This document shows positions 9,871-19,180 of a stretch of DNA of 40,303 nt, one piece after another. The stretch is from NCBI GenBank assembly GCA_018261905.1, contig JAGTRU010000038.1, positions 1-40,303 on the forward strand. The letters run 5' to 3'. Origin of the DNA: Pseudomonadota bacterium (GTDB lineage Bacteria > Pseudomonadota > Gammaproteobacteria > Burkholderiales > Rhodocyclaceae). Position 1 is the first letter of the stretch; each line of letters starts with the position of its first letter. The translations under genes were made by a program, and so were the position numbers. A model generated the notes under the pieces. That model worked only from the letters and a program-made list of their open reading frames with translations, ran no database searches and had not been told where the DNA came from.

Positions 9871-11727
9871 TTATTGTTGGCTGGTTTTGGCGCGTACCGC
9901 GCGCACGATGCCAGCCTTGTCGAGGCCAAGTTCGGCCAGCAACTGGCCTTGTTCGCCGTGGTCGATGAAGCGGTCGGGCAGGCCAAGGCGCAGTACTGGT
10001 ACCTGCAACCCGCGCTCGGCCAGCGCCCGTTCGATTTCCGAGCCGGCGCCACCGATGAGGGCGTTCTCTTCGATAGTGACAAGCAGGGAATGGTTCCCGG
10101 CCAGTTCGACGAGCAGTTCGACATCGAGCGGTTTGACGAAGCGCATGTTGGCCACGGTGGCATCCAGTTCCTCGCCGGCCGCGACGGCTGCGCCGACCAG
10201 ACTGCCGAAGGCGAGCAGGGCGACGTCCTTGCCCTGGCGGCGGATTTCGCCCTTGCCGACGGGCAATGTGGCGAGATTCATTTCCGGCACCTTGCCGCTG
10301 CTGCCGCCGCGCGGGTAACGCACCAGGCTCGGGCCGTCCAGGGTGTAGGCGGTGGACAGCATCTTGCGACATTCGGCCTCGTCGGCCGGAGTCATGACCA
10401 CCATGTTGGGGATGCAGGTGGCAAAAGACAGGTCGAAGGTGCCATGGTGGGTCGGGCCGTCGGCGCCGACCAGGCCGCCGCGGTCGACGGCGAAGATGAC
10501 CGGCAGGTTCTGCAGCGCGACGTCGTGGATCAACTGGTCGTAGGCGCGTTGCAGGAAGGTCGAATAGATGGCGACGACCGGTTTCAGGCCTTCGCAGGCG
10601 AGACCGGCGGCGAAGGTCACGGCGTGCTGTTCGGCAATGCCGACATCGTAGTAGCGATCCGGGTGTTCGTTGGCGAAACGCACCATGCCCGAGCCTTCGC
10701 GCATGGCCGGGGTGATGCCGACCAGGCGCGAGTCGGCGGCGGCCTGATCGCATAGCCAGTCGCCGAAAACCTGGGTGTAGGTCAGCTTGCCGGGCCCTTT
10801 GGCGGACTTGATGCCTTCACCGGGTTCGAACTTGGCAACCCCGTGGTAGAGAATCGGGTCGGCTTCGGCCAGCTTGTAACCCTGGCCCTTCTTGGTAATG
10901 ACGTGGAGGAATTTCGGACCCTTGATGGCGCGCAGGTTTTGCAGCGTCGGGATCAGGGCATCGAGGTCGTGGCCGTCGATCGGGCCGTAGTAATGGAAGC
11001 CGAATTCCTCGAATAGCGTGCCCGGGGCGATCATGCCCTTGACGTGCTCCTCGGCGCGGCGGGCCAGTTCGAGCAGCGGCGGGGCGAAACCGAGCATGTG
11101 GCGACCGGCAGTACGGGCGACATTGAAGGTCTTGCCCGACATCAGTCGGGTCAGGATGTTGTTCAGGGCGCCGACCGGCGGCGAGATCGACATTTCGTTG
11201 TCGTTGAGGATTACGAGCATGTCGGCATCGGCAACGCCGGCATTGTTCATCGCTTCGAACGCCATGCCGGCCGACATCGCGCCGTCGCCGATGATGGCGA
11301 TGGCCTTGCGCTTCTCGCCCTTGTGCTTGGCGGCCAGGGCCATGCCCAGGGCGGCCGAGATCGAGGTCGAGGAATGGCCGACGCCGAAGGTGTCGTAAGG
11401 GCTCTCGCTGCGTTTGGGGAAGCCGGAGACGCCGCCGTGCATGCGCAGCGTGCTCATACCTTCGCGGCGGCCGGTGAGGATCTTGTGGGCGTAGCACTGG
11501 TGGCCGACGTCCCAGACCAGGCGGTCTTCCGGGGTGTTGAAGACGGCGTGCAGGGCGATGGTCAGCTCGATGGTGCCGAGATTGGACGACAGGTGGCCGC
11601 CGGTCTGCGAGACCGATTCGATCAGAAATTCGCGCAATTCGCCGACTAGCTGCTGCAACTGCCTGCGCTCCAGACGGCGCAGGTCGGCCGGACTGTTGAT
11701 GGTTTCGAGCAGGGGGTAGTGGCTCAT
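9871..11727 (-). CDS. dxs: 1-deoxy-D-xylulose-5-phosphate synthase
   Basis: Thiamine-diphosphate enzyme condensing pyruvate and glyceraldehyde-3-phosphate, the first and rate-limiting step of the MEP isoprenoid pathway. The 618-residue protein has the ThDP-binding [18 protein letters not shown]...NDN segment, the transketolase pyrimidine domain with [15 protein letters not shown], and the C-terminal transketolase domain. It is one base downstream of ispA, so DXP synthase and prenyl synthase are co-expressed. Confidence 0.97.
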   Translation of the reverse strand: MSHYPLLETINSPADLRRLERRQLQQLVGELREFLIESVSQTGGHLSSNLGTIELTIALHAVFNTPEDRLVWDVGHQCYAHKILTGRREGMSTLRMHGGVSGFPKRSESPYDTFGVGHSSTSISAALGMALAAKHKGEKRKAIAIIGDGAMSAGMAFEAMNNAGVADADMLVILNDNEMSISPPVGALNNILTRLMSGKTFNVARTAGRHMLGFAPPLLELARRAEEHVKGMIAPGTLFEEFGFHYYGPIDGHDLDALIPTLQNLRAIKGPKFLHVITKKGQGYKLAEADPILYHGVAKFEPGEGIKSAKGPGKLTYTQVFGDWLCDQAAADSRLVGITPAMREGSGMVRFANEHPDRYYDVGIAEQHAVTFAAGLACEGLKPVVAIYSTFLQRAYDQLIHDVALQNLPVIFAVDRGGLVGADGPTHHGTFDLSFATCIPNMVVMTPADEAECRKMLSTAYTLDGPSLVRYPRGGSSGKVPEMNLATLPVGKGEIRRQGKDVALLAFGSLVGAAVAAGEELDATVANMRFVKPLDVELLVELAGNHSLLVTIEENALIGGAGSEIERALAERGLQVPVLRLGLPDRFIDHGEQGQLLAELGLDKAGIVRAVRAKTSQQ

Positions 11728-11728
11728 T

Positions 11729-12622
11729 TCAGAATTGCCGATGGCAGATGTAATCGGCCAACTGGGTCAGGCGGCTGGCGCGTTCGCTGAAGATGGCCAA
11801 CGCCTCGAGAGCTTCGTTGCGCAGTTCGTCGGCATAGCGGCGGGCATCGTCGAGGCCGAGCAGGCTGACGTAGGTCGGTTTGGCGGCGGCTTCGTCCTTG
11901 CCGGCCGTTTTGCCCAGGGTGGCGGTGCTCGCCGTGCAGTCGAGAATGTCGTCCACCACCTGGAAGAGCAGGCCGGCGCGCTTGGCGAAGCGGTCGAGAT
12001 TGCTGCGCTCATCGGCCGCCAGCGGCTGGCCGGAAAGGGCGCCGAGCAGCACGGCGGCGCGGATCAGGGCGCCGGTCTTCAGGGCGTGCATGAGTTCCAG
12101 CTCGGGCTGGTTCAGGGCCTTGCCGACCGCAGCGAGGTCAATGGCCTGGCCGCCGGCCATGCCGCGCGAGCCGCTGGCGTGGGCGAGCAGGGCGATCATC
12201 TCGAGTTGGCGGGCCGGGTTGCCGGCCGGCTGGCTGGCGAGCAACTCGAAAGCCAGGGTTTGCAGGCTGTCGCCGACCAGCAGCGCAGTCGGTTCATCGA
12301 ATTCGACATGGCAGGTCGGCCGGCCGCGGCGCAGCACGTCGTCGTCCATGCATGGCAGATCGTCATGGACCAGCGAATAGGCGTGGATCAGTTCGACGGC
12401 GCAGGCGGCATAGTCGAGTTGTTCAGGTGTTGCTCCGGTCAGTTCGCCAGCGGCGAAGGCGAGCAGCGGCCGGACGCGCTTGCCGCCGCCCAGCGTGGCG
12501 TAGCGCATGGCGTCATGCAGGCGGGCGGGAATGCAGTCGGGGCCGGGCAAGTGATGGGCCAGGGCGGCTTCAGTACGGGCCTGGGTGGCGGCCATCCAGG
12601 CGGCGAATGGCGTCTGGCTCAT
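11729..12622 (-). CDS. ispA: Farnesyl diphosphate synthase (polyprenyl synthetase)
   Basis: Trans-prenyltransferase that condenses IPP with DMAPP and geranyl diphosphate. The 297-residue protein shows [10 protein letters not shown], the first Asp-rich motif DDLPCMDDD followed by RRGRPTCH, and the second motif DDILD. Length and motif spacing match bacterial FPP synthases; a geranyl- or geranylgeranyl-diphosphate product cannot be excluded from sequence alone. Its ATG overlaps the xseB stop by four bases, the classic xseB-ispA-dxs arrangement. Confidence 0.95.
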   Translation of the reverse strand: MSQTPFAAWMAATQARTEAALAHHLPGPDCIPARLHDAMRYATLGGGKRVRPLLAFAAGELTGATPEQLDYAACAVELIHAYSLVHDDLPCMDDDVLRRGRPTCHVEFDEPTALLVGDSLQTLAFELLASQPAGNPARQLEMIALLAHASGSRGMAGGQAIDLAAVGKALNQPELELMHALKTGALIRAAVLLGALSGQPLAADERSNLDRFAKRAGLLFQVVDDILDCTASTATLGKTAGKDEAAAKPTYVSLLGLDDARRYADELRNEALEALAIFSERASRLTQLADYICHRQF

Positions 12623-12855
12623 TCGGCCTCCAGGGGGCGGTCGATGTTTTTGAATTCGCCGTTTTCAAGAATGCGAATCTGCTCTTCGGCACTCGCCAGT
12701 TGGCTCTGACAGTGCTGCATCAGCGCCATGCCGCGGCGGTAAGCGGCGATGGAGGCTTCGAGTTCGAGCTTGCCACCTTCCATGCTGGAGACGATGTTTT
12801 CGAGTTCGGCGAGCGCTGTCTCGAATTTCATGTCGGCGATGGGGGATTGATCCAT
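12619..12855 (-). CDS. xseB: Exodeoxyribonuclease VII small subunit
   Basis: Small helical subunit of exonuclease VII, which degrades single-stranded DNA with XseA. The 78-residue protein has the family core FETALAELENIVSSMEGGKL followed by LELEASIAAYRRG and a coiled C-terminal half. The ATG at 12855 is chosen; MKFETAL (ATG at 12831) is a possible shorter start. The frame stays open far upstream but there it is antisense to the Rieske gene. xseA is not in the window. Confidence 0.93.
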   Translation of the reverse strand: MDQSPIADMKFETALAELENIVSSMEGGKLELEASIAAYRRGMALMQHCQSQLASAEEQIRILENGEFKNIDRPLEAE

Positions 12856-12960
12856 GTCAACGGGCTTCGGGGAAACACGCGAAAATACTCCATCAAGGGG
12901 CTTCAGGTCAAATCGAGGGGAGGGTAAAATCGCGGTTTTTTTACCCGCTGGAGGCCTGGA

Positions 12961-14094
12961 ATGTCCGATGTGGCGACGCTGTCCCGATTGGCCCCCGCAG
13001 TTTCCCAACTGCCGGTGCACTGGTATTTCGATGAAAAAATCTATGAGCTGGAGAAAAAGCTCATCTTCGATGCCGGTCCCGGTTATGTCGGTCACCAGTT
13101 GATGGTGCCGGAGGCGGGTGATTACCGTTCGCTGGAATGGAAGGACCACGGTCAGATGCTGCTCAACGGCGGCAGCAGCGGCCCGCAGGCCGGTATCTGG
13201 CAGATGTCCAACGTCTGTCGCCACCGCCAGGCGATCATGCTGCAGGGGGCCGGCAAGCTGCAGGGTAATGTCGTCTGCCCGATCCATCGCTGGACCTACG
13301 ATACGGCCGGCGAGCTGATCGGCGCCCCGCATTTTCCGCAGAATCCCTGCCTCAATCTGAACAAGGCCAAGCTGGAAAACTGGGGCGGTCTGCTCTTCAA
13401 GGGGCCGCGTTCGGCCAATGCCGATCTGGGCGGCATGAATGTCGCCGGCGAATTCGATTTTTCCGGCTACAAACTCGACCATGTCGAGATGCACGAGTGC
13501 AATTACAACTGGAAGACCTTTATCGAGGTCTATCTCGAGGATTACCACGTCGTGCCCTACCACCCCGGGCTGGGCAATTTCGTCACCTGTGACGACCTGA
13601 CCTGGCAGTTCGGTGAATGGTATTCGGTGCAGAAGGTCGGTATTACCTCCTTGCTGAAGGACGGTTCGCCGGTGTACGGGCGCTGGCAAAAGGCCGTCCG
13701 CGAGTTTTACGGCGACCGCGGCCAGACGCCGCCGCAAGGTGCCGTGTGGTTGACCTATTACCCGAATGTGATGGTCGAGTGGTATCCGCATGTGCTGGTC
13801 GTGTCGACCGTCTTGCCGATGGGCGTGCACAAGACGATGAATGTCGTCGAGTTCTACTATCCCGAAGAAATTGTCGATTTCGAGCGCGAATTCATCGAGG
13901 CCGAACGCGCCGCCTACATGGAAACCGCGATTGAGGACGACGACATCGGCGAGCGCATGGATCGCGGCCGCCTGGCCCTGCTTCGGGAAGGGCGTAACGA
14001 GGTCGGCCCGTATCAGAGTCCGACCGAGGACGGCATGCAGCATTTCCACGAGTTCTACCGGCGCATCATGCAGGCGCAGATCGAAGCGCGCTGA
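12961..14094 (+). CDS. Rieske [2Fe-2S] non-heme iron oxygenase alpha-subunit-like protein
   Basis: A 377-residue protein with a complete Rieske cluster site, C86-x-H88 ... C106-x2-H109, and a catalytic domain with the mononuclear iron ligand pattern EDYHVVPYHPG (H196, H201). This is the architecture of ring-hydroxylating and demethylating oxygenases, whose electrons come from a separate reductase. No beta subunit, ferredoxin or reductase gene is adjacent, so the substrate cannot be named. GGAGG lies seven bases before the ATG. It diverges from xseB with a 105-base gap, and a hairpin terminator follows. Confidence 0.88.
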   Translation: MSDVATLSRLAPAVSQLPVHWYFDEKIYELEKKLIFDAGPGYVGHQLMVPEAGDYRSLEWKDHGQMLLNGGSSGPQAGIWQMSNVCRHRQAIMLQGAGKLQGNVVCPIHRWTYDTAGELIGAPHFPQNPCLNLNKAKLENWGGLLFKGPRSANADLGGMNVAGEFDFSGYKLDHVEMHECNYNWKTFIEVYLEDYHVVPYHPGLGNFVTCDDLTWQFGEWYSVQKVGITSLLKDGSPVYGRWQKAVREFYGDRGQTPPQGAVWLTYYPNVMVEWYPHVLVVSTVLPMGVHKTMNVVEFYYPEEIVDFEREFIEAERAAYMETAIEDDDIGERMDRGRLALLREGRNEVGPYQSPTEDGMQHFHEFYRRIMQAQIEAR

Positions 14095-14115
14095 GTCTGG
14101 CGTGCGCTAAGACAC

Positions 14116-14149
14116 AAGGCGGCGGGGTAAAATCCGGCGCCTTTTTTGT
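14116..14149 (+). terminator. Probable intrinsic terminator after the Rieske gene
   Basis: A 10-bp stem with one mismatch (14116-14125 / 14134-14143), an eight-base loop GGTAAAAT and a following run of six T. The rest of the 139-base gap to the transporter gene shows no confident promoter. Confidence 0.6.
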
Positions 14150-14233
14150 TTCGGCCGCCGCTTTGTGGCTTGATGGTGGTGCGGTCGACATGAGCCTGCC
14201 CTTAAACTTACCTTTTTATTTTCGAGCCACCCC

Positions 14234-15085
14234 ATGCAATCCCTCTGGATGGTTGTTGCCAGCCTGCTTTTCGCCTGCATGGGGGTGTGCGTCAAATTTG
14301 CCGCGCAGACCCACTCGGCGGTCGAGATTACCTTCTACCGTAGCTTCATTTCACTGATCCTGATGTTCGGGCTGGTCCGCCTGCGCGGCGTCTCCCTGGC
14401 GACGCCGCACTGGCGTTGGCAATTCAGCCGTGGTGCGGTCGGTTTCGTGGCGCTGTTGGCCTATTTCTACGCCATTACCCGCTTGCCGCTGGCGACGGCG
14501 GTGACGCTCAATTACACCTCGGCCATTTTTCTGGCGCTGTACCTGGCGCTGGCCGGTATGCGCTTGCGCGCCGGTATTCTCGGCGCCTTGCTGCTCGGCC
14601 TGGTTGGCGTCGGTTTGCTGCTGCGGCCCACCTTGCAAGCGGAACAGATGGTCGGCGGGATGATTGGTTTGGGCTCGGGCGTCCTGGCCGGCATGGCCTA
14701 TTTCAGCGTGCGCGAACTGGGTGCTCGCGGCGAGCCGGAGGCGCGGACGGTGTTCTATTTTTCCCTGGTTTCCTCGCTCGGGGCCGGCGGCTGGCTGCTC
14801 TTTAGCGAACTGCACCCGCTCGAACGGCATAGTGCCCTGTTATTGCTCGGTGTCGGCGGCTTTGCGACGCTTGCCCAACTGGCCATGACCCGCGCCTATA
14901 CCCGCGGCAAGACGCTGATGTCGGCCGCATTGGCCTACAGCACGGTGATTTTTTCCAGTCTTTTCGGGGCGCTGTTCTGGGGCGAACTGCTTGATGCCGC
15001 GGCCTGGTTCGCCATCGGGCTGATCGTCCTATCCGGCATCGGAGCCACGCACTTTTCCCGCGCCCGCCCGGTGGAAGCGGATTAA
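14234..15085 (+). CDS. EamA/DMT-superfamily transporter
   Basis: An inner-membrane protein of 283 residues with about ten hydrophobic segments arranged as two EamA repeats (about residues 1-135 and 145-275). The repeat signatures are HSAVEITFYRSFISLILM in the first half and LAYSTVIFSSLFGALFWGE in the second. The superfamily exports amino acids, nucleotides or other metabolites; the substrate is not predictable here. The ATG at 14234 begins directly with the first helix. The following STAS-like gene is 40 bases downstream. Confidence 0.88.
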   Translation: MQSLWMVVASLLFACMGVCVKFAAQTHSAVEITFYRSFISLILMFGLVRLRGVSLATPHWRWQFSRGAVGFVALLAYFYAITRLPLATAVTLNYTSAIFLALYLALAGMRLRAGILGALLLGLVGVGLLLRPTLQAEQMVGGMIGLGSGVLAGMAYFSVRELGARGEPEARTVFYFSLVSSLGAGGWLLFSELHPLERHSALLLLGVGGFATLAQLAMTRAYTRGKTLMSAALAYSTVIFSSLFGALFWGELLDAAAWFAIGLIVLSGIGATHFSRARPVEAD

Positions 15086-15125
15086 ACGGCGTTAAACTCT
15101 CGACAAACAACAACGGAGTCAAATC

Positions 15126-15473
15126 ATGATCGTCATCGACCATCAACCCAGCCGTGTAAGCGTGTCCGTCTTTGGCGAATTCACGCTGGCCGATTACAAA
15201 GAATTCGAAGAGGTCGTCAATTACAAAATCAAGTTCGAAGGGCCGGTTGATCTGTATTTCGATCTCAGCCAGATGGCCGACCTGACCATCGATGTTGCTT
15301 GGGAAGAACTCAAGTTCTCGCGCGCTCATGCCAACGACTTCAAGCGCGTCGCCGTCGTCACCGAAAGCCAGTGGGTGACCTGGAGCGCCTGGCTGTCGCA
15401 AACTTTCGTCAATGCCGATGTCCAGGTCTTTGCCGATGCCGGCGAAGCCAAATCCTGGCTTGAAACGGCATGA
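15126..15473 (+). CDS. STAS/SpoIIAA-like protein
   Basis: A small cytoplasmic protein of 115 residues with the alternating beta-alpha pattern of the SpoIIAA-like (STAS) family: VSVSVFGEFTLADYKEFEE at the start, YFDLSQMADLTIDVAWEEL in the middle, and KRVAVVTESQWVTWSAWLSQ near the end. Family members are thought to be regulatory or lipid-binding modules; no role is established. GGAG precedes the ATG. The stop overlaps the sulfurtransferase start (ATGA), so the pair is translationally coupled. Confidence 0.85.
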   Translation: MIVIDHQPSRVSVSVFGEFTLADYKEFEEVVNYKIKFEGPVDLYFDLSQMADLTIDVAWEELKFSRAHANDFKRVAVVTESQWVTWSAWLSQTFVNADVQVFADAGEAKSWLETA

Positions 15474-16312
15474 GTTTCACGACCCTGATTGATGTCGCCA
15501 CCTTGGCGAGCCATCTCGACGATCCGAACTGGCTGATCGTCGATGTCCGCCACCAGTTGGCGGATACTGCCTACGGGGCGCGGGTTTATGGCGAAGGACA
15601 CATTCCGGGGGCGGTTTTCCTGCACTGTGATCGCGATCTTTCGGGTTCGATGACGGGGTGCAATGGTCGCCATCCGCTGCCGGCGCCGGAAAAACTGGCG
15701 ACCCTCTTCGGCCAGATCGGCCTTGGGCCGGCGACCCAGGTGGTGGTTTATGACGACGCCCAGGGCATGATCGCCGGTCGTTTGTGGTGGTTGTTGCGCT
15801 GGCTCGGACACGATCAGGTGGCGCTCCTCGACGGAGGTCTGGCGGCCTGGCAGGCGGCCAACCGGCCACTGAGCACGGCCTTGCCGCCGGTCAGGCCGGC
15901 GGCCGCCTTCGTCGCCGATGAGCGCGACAGTCGAGTGGATGCCGACTACGTGCAGGCTTTTCTGCAAACCTCGCGCCTGCATCTGGTTGATGCCCGCAGC
16001 CCGGATCGGTTCCGCGGCGAGAACGAAACCATGGACCCGGTGGGAGGGCATATTCCGGGGGCGGTTAACCGTTTCTTCCGGGACAATCTGCAAGCCGACG
16101 GGCGTTTCAAGCCGGCCGCCGCATTGCGTGCCGAATGGCTGGCGGTGCTCGCCGGTGCGGCGCCGGATCAGGTGGTGCACCAGTGCGGGTCGGGCGTTTC
16201 CGCTTGTCACAATATTCTCGCCATGGAAATTGCCGGCTTGACCGGCTCGCGCCTCTACGCCGGTTCGTGGAGCGAGTGGTGCGCCGACCCGGCGCGCCCG
16301 GTCGTGCGTTAA
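15470..16312 (+). CDS. sseA: 3-mercaptopyruvate/thiosulfate sulfurtransferase (tandem rhodanese)
   Basis: A 280-residue protein of two rhodanese domains. The first (about residues 1-130) is inactive in type and carries GEGHIPGAVFLHCDRDLSG. The second carries the active-site cysteine in HQCGSGVSACHN (C239). A CGSGV loop is typical of 3-mercaptopyruvate sulfurtransferases, whereas true thiosulfate sulfurtransferases usually have basic residues there; the substrate is inferred from that loop. It starts inside the stop of the STAS-like gene and converges on queG with a 28-base gap. Confidence 0.9.
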   Translation: MSFTTLIDVATLASHLDDPNWLIVDVRHQLADTAYGARVYGEGHIPGAVFLHCDRDLSGSMTGCNGRHPLPAPEKLATLFGQIGLGPATQVVVYDDAQGMIAGRLWWLLRWLGHDQVALLDGGLAAWQAANRPLSTALPPVRPAAAFVADERDSRVDADYVQAFLQTSRLHLVDARSPDRFRGENETMDPVGGHIPGAVNRFFRDNLQADGRFKPAAALRAEWLAVLAGAAPDQVVHQCGSGVSACHNILAMEIAGLTGSRLYAGSWSEWCADPARPVVR

Positions 16313-16340
16313 ACCGGCCGGGTGTCAGCCCGCTTGGCCC

Positions 16341-17390
16341 TTACTTCATCGTCTGCTGGGCCAGGGCCCAGGCGACGTGTTCGCGAACCAGCGCCGCCGG
16401 GTGATCCAGCCGACTGCGCAGGGCGGCCAGGACTTCCGCTGCGGCGGGTGCGTTGCCCAGGGCCACGGCAATGTTGCGCAACCAGCGTTGGTGGCCGATG
16501 CGGCGGATCGGGTTGCCGGCCAGGCGGTCGTTGAATTCGCTTTCCGTCCAGGCCAGCAGTTCGCTCAGCGTTGCCGTGTCCAGGCCGTGGCGCGGCGAGA
16601 ATTCAGCATCGCCGAGCCGGGCGAAGCGATTCCACGGGCAGCATAGCTGGCAGTCGTCGCAGCCATAAATCCGGTTGCCGATCAGTTCCCGGAACGGCTC
16701 CGGAATGCTGCCGGCCAGTTCGATGGTCAAGTAGGAGATGCAGCGCCGGGCATCGACCTGATATGGTGCCGTGATTGCCCCGGTCGGGCAGGCCGCCAGG
16801 CAGGCCGTGCAACTGCCGCAATGGTCGGTGAGCGGGGCGTCGGGCGGCAGCGGCAGGTCGCAGTAAATCTCGCCGAGAAAGCGCCAGGAACCCTTCTTGG
16901 AAAGCAGCAGGGTATGCTTGCCACGCCAGCCGAGTCCGGCCTGATGGGCGAATTCGACTTCCATAACGGGTGCCGAATCGGCAAAGGCGCGGTAGCCGAA
17001 GGGGCCGATCAGGGTGCTGATTGCATCGGCCAGCTTTTGCAGGCGGTGGCGTACCACCTTGTGATAGTCGCGCCCCTGGGCATAGCGTGAGATTGCTGCC
17101 TGCCCGGGCTGGTCTGCGGTTTTCAGGTGCGGCAGATAGTCGATTGCCGCCGATATCACGCTCAGCGTGCCGGGCTGCAGCAAGGCGGGGTGGGCGCGCA
17201 ATTCGGCGTGGCGGGCCATATAATCCATCTCGCCGTGGCGCCCGGCGCTCAGCCAGTCGCGCAGATGTCGGCCGGCCTGGCCAATCTCGGCGCGAGCCAC
17301 GCCGATGGCAGCAAAGCCCAGTTCTTGTCCGGTCTGGCGGATATTTTCCTTCAGCGCCGCGTAATCCACAGTGGAGTCCCGATCGTGCAT
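16341..17390 (-). CDS. queG: Epoxyqueuosine reductase
   Basis: Cobalamin- and iron-sulfur-dependent enzyme that reduces epoxyqueuosine to queuosine in tRNA, the last step of the pathway. The 349-residue protein carries the catalytic-region block YRAFADSAPVMEVEFA, two [4Fe-4S] sites (CGSCTACLAACP at 191-202 and CDDCQLCCP at 244-252) and a C-terminal HEAT-like stretch. The ATG at 17390 overlaps the divergent tsaE start by six bases. An in-frame GTG at 17369, with GGGA upstream, is an alternative start (342 residues) that would avoid the overlap. Confidence 0.93.
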   Translation of the reverse strand: MHDRDSTVDYAALKENIRQTGQELGFAAIGVARAEIGQAGRHLRDWLSAGRHGEMDYMARHAELRAHPALLQPGTLSVISAAIDYLPHLKTADQPGQAAISRYAQGRDYHKVVRHRLQKLADAISTLIGPFGYRAFADSAPVMEVEFAHQAGLGWRGKHTLLLSKKGSWRFLGEIYCDLPLPPDAPLTDHCGSCTACLAACPTGAITAPYQVDARRCISYLTIELAGSIPEPFRELIGNRIYGCDDCQLCCPWNRFARLGDAEFSPRHGLDTATLSELLAWTESEFNDRLAGNPIRRIGHQRWLRNIAVALGNAPAAAEVLAALRSRLDHPAALVREHVAWALAQQTMK

Positions 17391-17900
17391 ACCCCCGATG
17401 TTACCGCCGTTTTCGACCTGCCTGACGAGGCCGCCACGCAACGTCTGGGGATGTGCCTGGCGCCGCTGCTCGGCGGCGGTCGCGTCGTTTTCCTGGAAGG
17501 CGACCTCGGGGCCGGCAAAACAACGCTGGCGCGAGCGCTGATTCGGGCACTTGGTCACACGGGCGCGGTCAAAAGCCCTACCTATTCTCTGGTTGAAGTT
17601 TACGTAATTTCGAGCTTATACTTATATCACTTTGATTTTTATCGTTTCGAGTCACCAGAGGAGTTCCTCGATGCGGGCTTTTCTGAATACTTTAATGAAA
17701 ATGCGCTCTGTCTTGTCGAGTGGCCGGAGCGCGCTGAAGGCTGCGTACCGTCGCCAGACCTGCGGTTGCGCCTTCATCATGCAGGTCTCGGGCGTCTCCT
17801 CGAAGCCGTGGCAGATACACCGGAAGGGGCGCAATGCATAAGAGGGCTAAGCACAGCCTGGAACGCCGGCAACTCCTCCGTTACGCCGGCGCCTCGCTGA
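17385..17900 (+). CDS. tsaE: tRNA threonylcarbamoyladenosine synthesis ATPase TsaE
   Basis: P-loop ATPase that works with TsaB and TsaD to form t6A37 in tRNA. It has Walker A GDLGAGKTT, then SPTYSLVEVY, YHFDFYRFESPEEFLDAG and LVEWPER, in family order. A GTG start at 17385 preceded by GGAG is the best available; there is no ATG in frame before the conserved region. The 171-residue product is about 15-20 residues longer than usual because the frame runs 67 bases into amiC. Codons between about 17580 and 17715 are unusually AT-rich. Confidence 0.9.
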   Translation: MHTPDVTAVFDLPDEAATQRLGMCLAPLLGGGRVVFLEGDLGAGKTTLARALIRALGHTGAVKSPTYSLVEVYVISSLYLYHFDFYRFESPEEFLDAGFSEYFNENALCLVEWPERAEGCVPSPDLRLRLHHAGLGRLLEAVADTPEGAQCIRGLSTAWNAGNSSVTPAPR

Positions 17901-19180
17901 TCCTCTCTGTTTCACCCCTGGCCGGGGCCGTCGGCAAGCAGCCCGCGGTCTTGGCCGTGCGCATCTGGCCGGCCAGCGATTACACCCGGGTGACGCTGGA
18001 GTGCGACGCGCCGCTGAAATATACCCAGTTCACCGTCGAAAACCCGGATCGCCTGGTGGTCGATATCGAAGGTGTCGAATTCAACAGTGTGCTCGACAGC
18101 CTGGCGCGCAAGGTGGCGACCGACGATCCCTATATCAAGCTGCTGCGGGCCGGTCGTTTCAAGCCGGGGGTTGTGCGCTTGGTCATGGAGTTGAAGACCA
18201 AGGTCGCACCGCAGGTTTTTGAACTGAAACCGGCTGGCGAATACAGTCACCGGCTGGTTCTCGATGTCTACCCGGTCAATCCGCCCGACCCGCTGATGGC
18301 CTTGCTGGAGGGCCGCAAGGACGCGGTCGAGCCGCCGACGCAGGAGCAGGATTTCCGGATTGCCGAGAAAAAGCCGGACGAGGCGCCCTCGAAGCCGGCC
18401 GAAAAGCCGCTCGAGGCGCCCGAGGTTCATACCGGCAAGAAGTCCGGCAAGCCGGTGGTCGACCGCATGGTGACCATCATGCTCGACCCCGGTCACGGTG
18501 GCGAAGATCCGGGGGCCATCGGCCAGGGCGGTTCCTATGAAAAAAATGTCACGCTGCAGGTGGCCAAGCGCCTGAAGGCGCGCATCGATGCCGAGCCCAA
18601 CATGCGCGCTGTGCTGACGCGCGATTCCGATTTCTTCGTGCCGCTGCAAATGCGGGTCCAGAAGGCGCGTCGCGTCCAGTCGGACCTTTTTCTGTCGATT
18701 CACGCCGATGCCTGGATCAAGCCGGATGCCCGTGGCTCATCGGTTTTCGTCCTTTCCGAGCGCGGCGCCTCAAGCACTCAGGCGCGCCTGCTGGCGCAGC
18801 GCGAGAACGAGGCGGATCTGGTGGGCGGGGTCAATCTGGGTGCCAAGGATTTGTTCCTGGCCCGTACCCTGCTCGACTTGTCGCAGACGGCAACGATCAA
18901 CGACAGTCTGAAACTGGGTAAATATCTGCTCGGCGAATTGGGGGCGGTCAATACGCTGCACAAGAACAGCGTCGAGCAGGCCAGCTTTGCCGTCTTGAAA
19001 GCACCGGACATCCCTTCGGCGCTGATCGAGACAGCCTTTATTTCCAACCCGGAAGAAGAGCGCCGGCTGAATGACGACGCTTATCAGGAGAAGCTGGCCG
19101 ACGCCATCGTGCGCGGTGTGCGCCAGTATTTCAGCAAGAACCCGCCGGGGCCGAAAGCCAAGTTGGCGCGGCTGGGCTAG
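17834..19180 (+). CDS. amiC: N-acetylmuramoyl-L-alanine amidase, AmiC type (AMIN + Amidase_3)
   Basis: Zinc amidase that cleaves the peptide stem from murein during daughter-cell separation in the periplasm. The 448-residue protein starts with a twin-arginine-like signal (RRQLLRYAGASLILSVSPLA, residues 11-30), consistent with Tat export. It then has an AMIN targeting domain (about 37-147), a Pro/Lys/Glu-rich linker (about 160-208) and the Amidase_3 domain. Visible zinc ligands and catalytic residues are H221, E236 and H290, plus Glu in ALIETAFISN. It overlaps tsaE by 67 bases and the convergent diguanylate cyclase by four. Confidence 0.95.
   Translation: MHKRAKHSLERRQLLRYAGASLILSVSPLAGAVGKQPAVLAVRIWPASDYTRVTLECDAPLKYTQFTVENPDRLVVDIEGVEFNSVLDSLARKVATDDPYIKLLRAGRFKPGVVRLVMELKTKVAPQVFELKPAGEYSHRLVLDVYPVNPPDPLMALLEGRKDAVEPPTQEQDFRIAEKKPDEAPSKPAEKPLEAPEVHTGKKSGKPVVDRMVTIMLDPGHGGEDPGAIGQGGSYEKNVTLQVAKRLKARIDAEPNMRAVLTRDSDFFVPLQMRVQKARRVQSDLFLSIHADAWIKPDARGSSVFVLSERGASSTQARLLAQRENEADLVGGVNLGAKDLFLARTLLDLSQTATINDSLKLGKYLLGELGAVNTLHKNSVEQASFAVLKAPDIPSALIETAFISNPEEERRLNDDAYQEKLADAIVRGVRQYFSKNPPGPKAKLARLG

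Noticed and set aside
9028..10755. 575-codon plus-strand frame opposite folE2 and dxs
   Set aside because: Antisense to two clear enzymes. Its Asp/Gly/Val-rich composition is the mirror image of GC-biased codons.
12856..14049. Upstream extension of the xseB frame to 476 residues
   Set aside because: The extension is antisense to the Rieske oxygenase gene; XseB proteins are about 80 residues.
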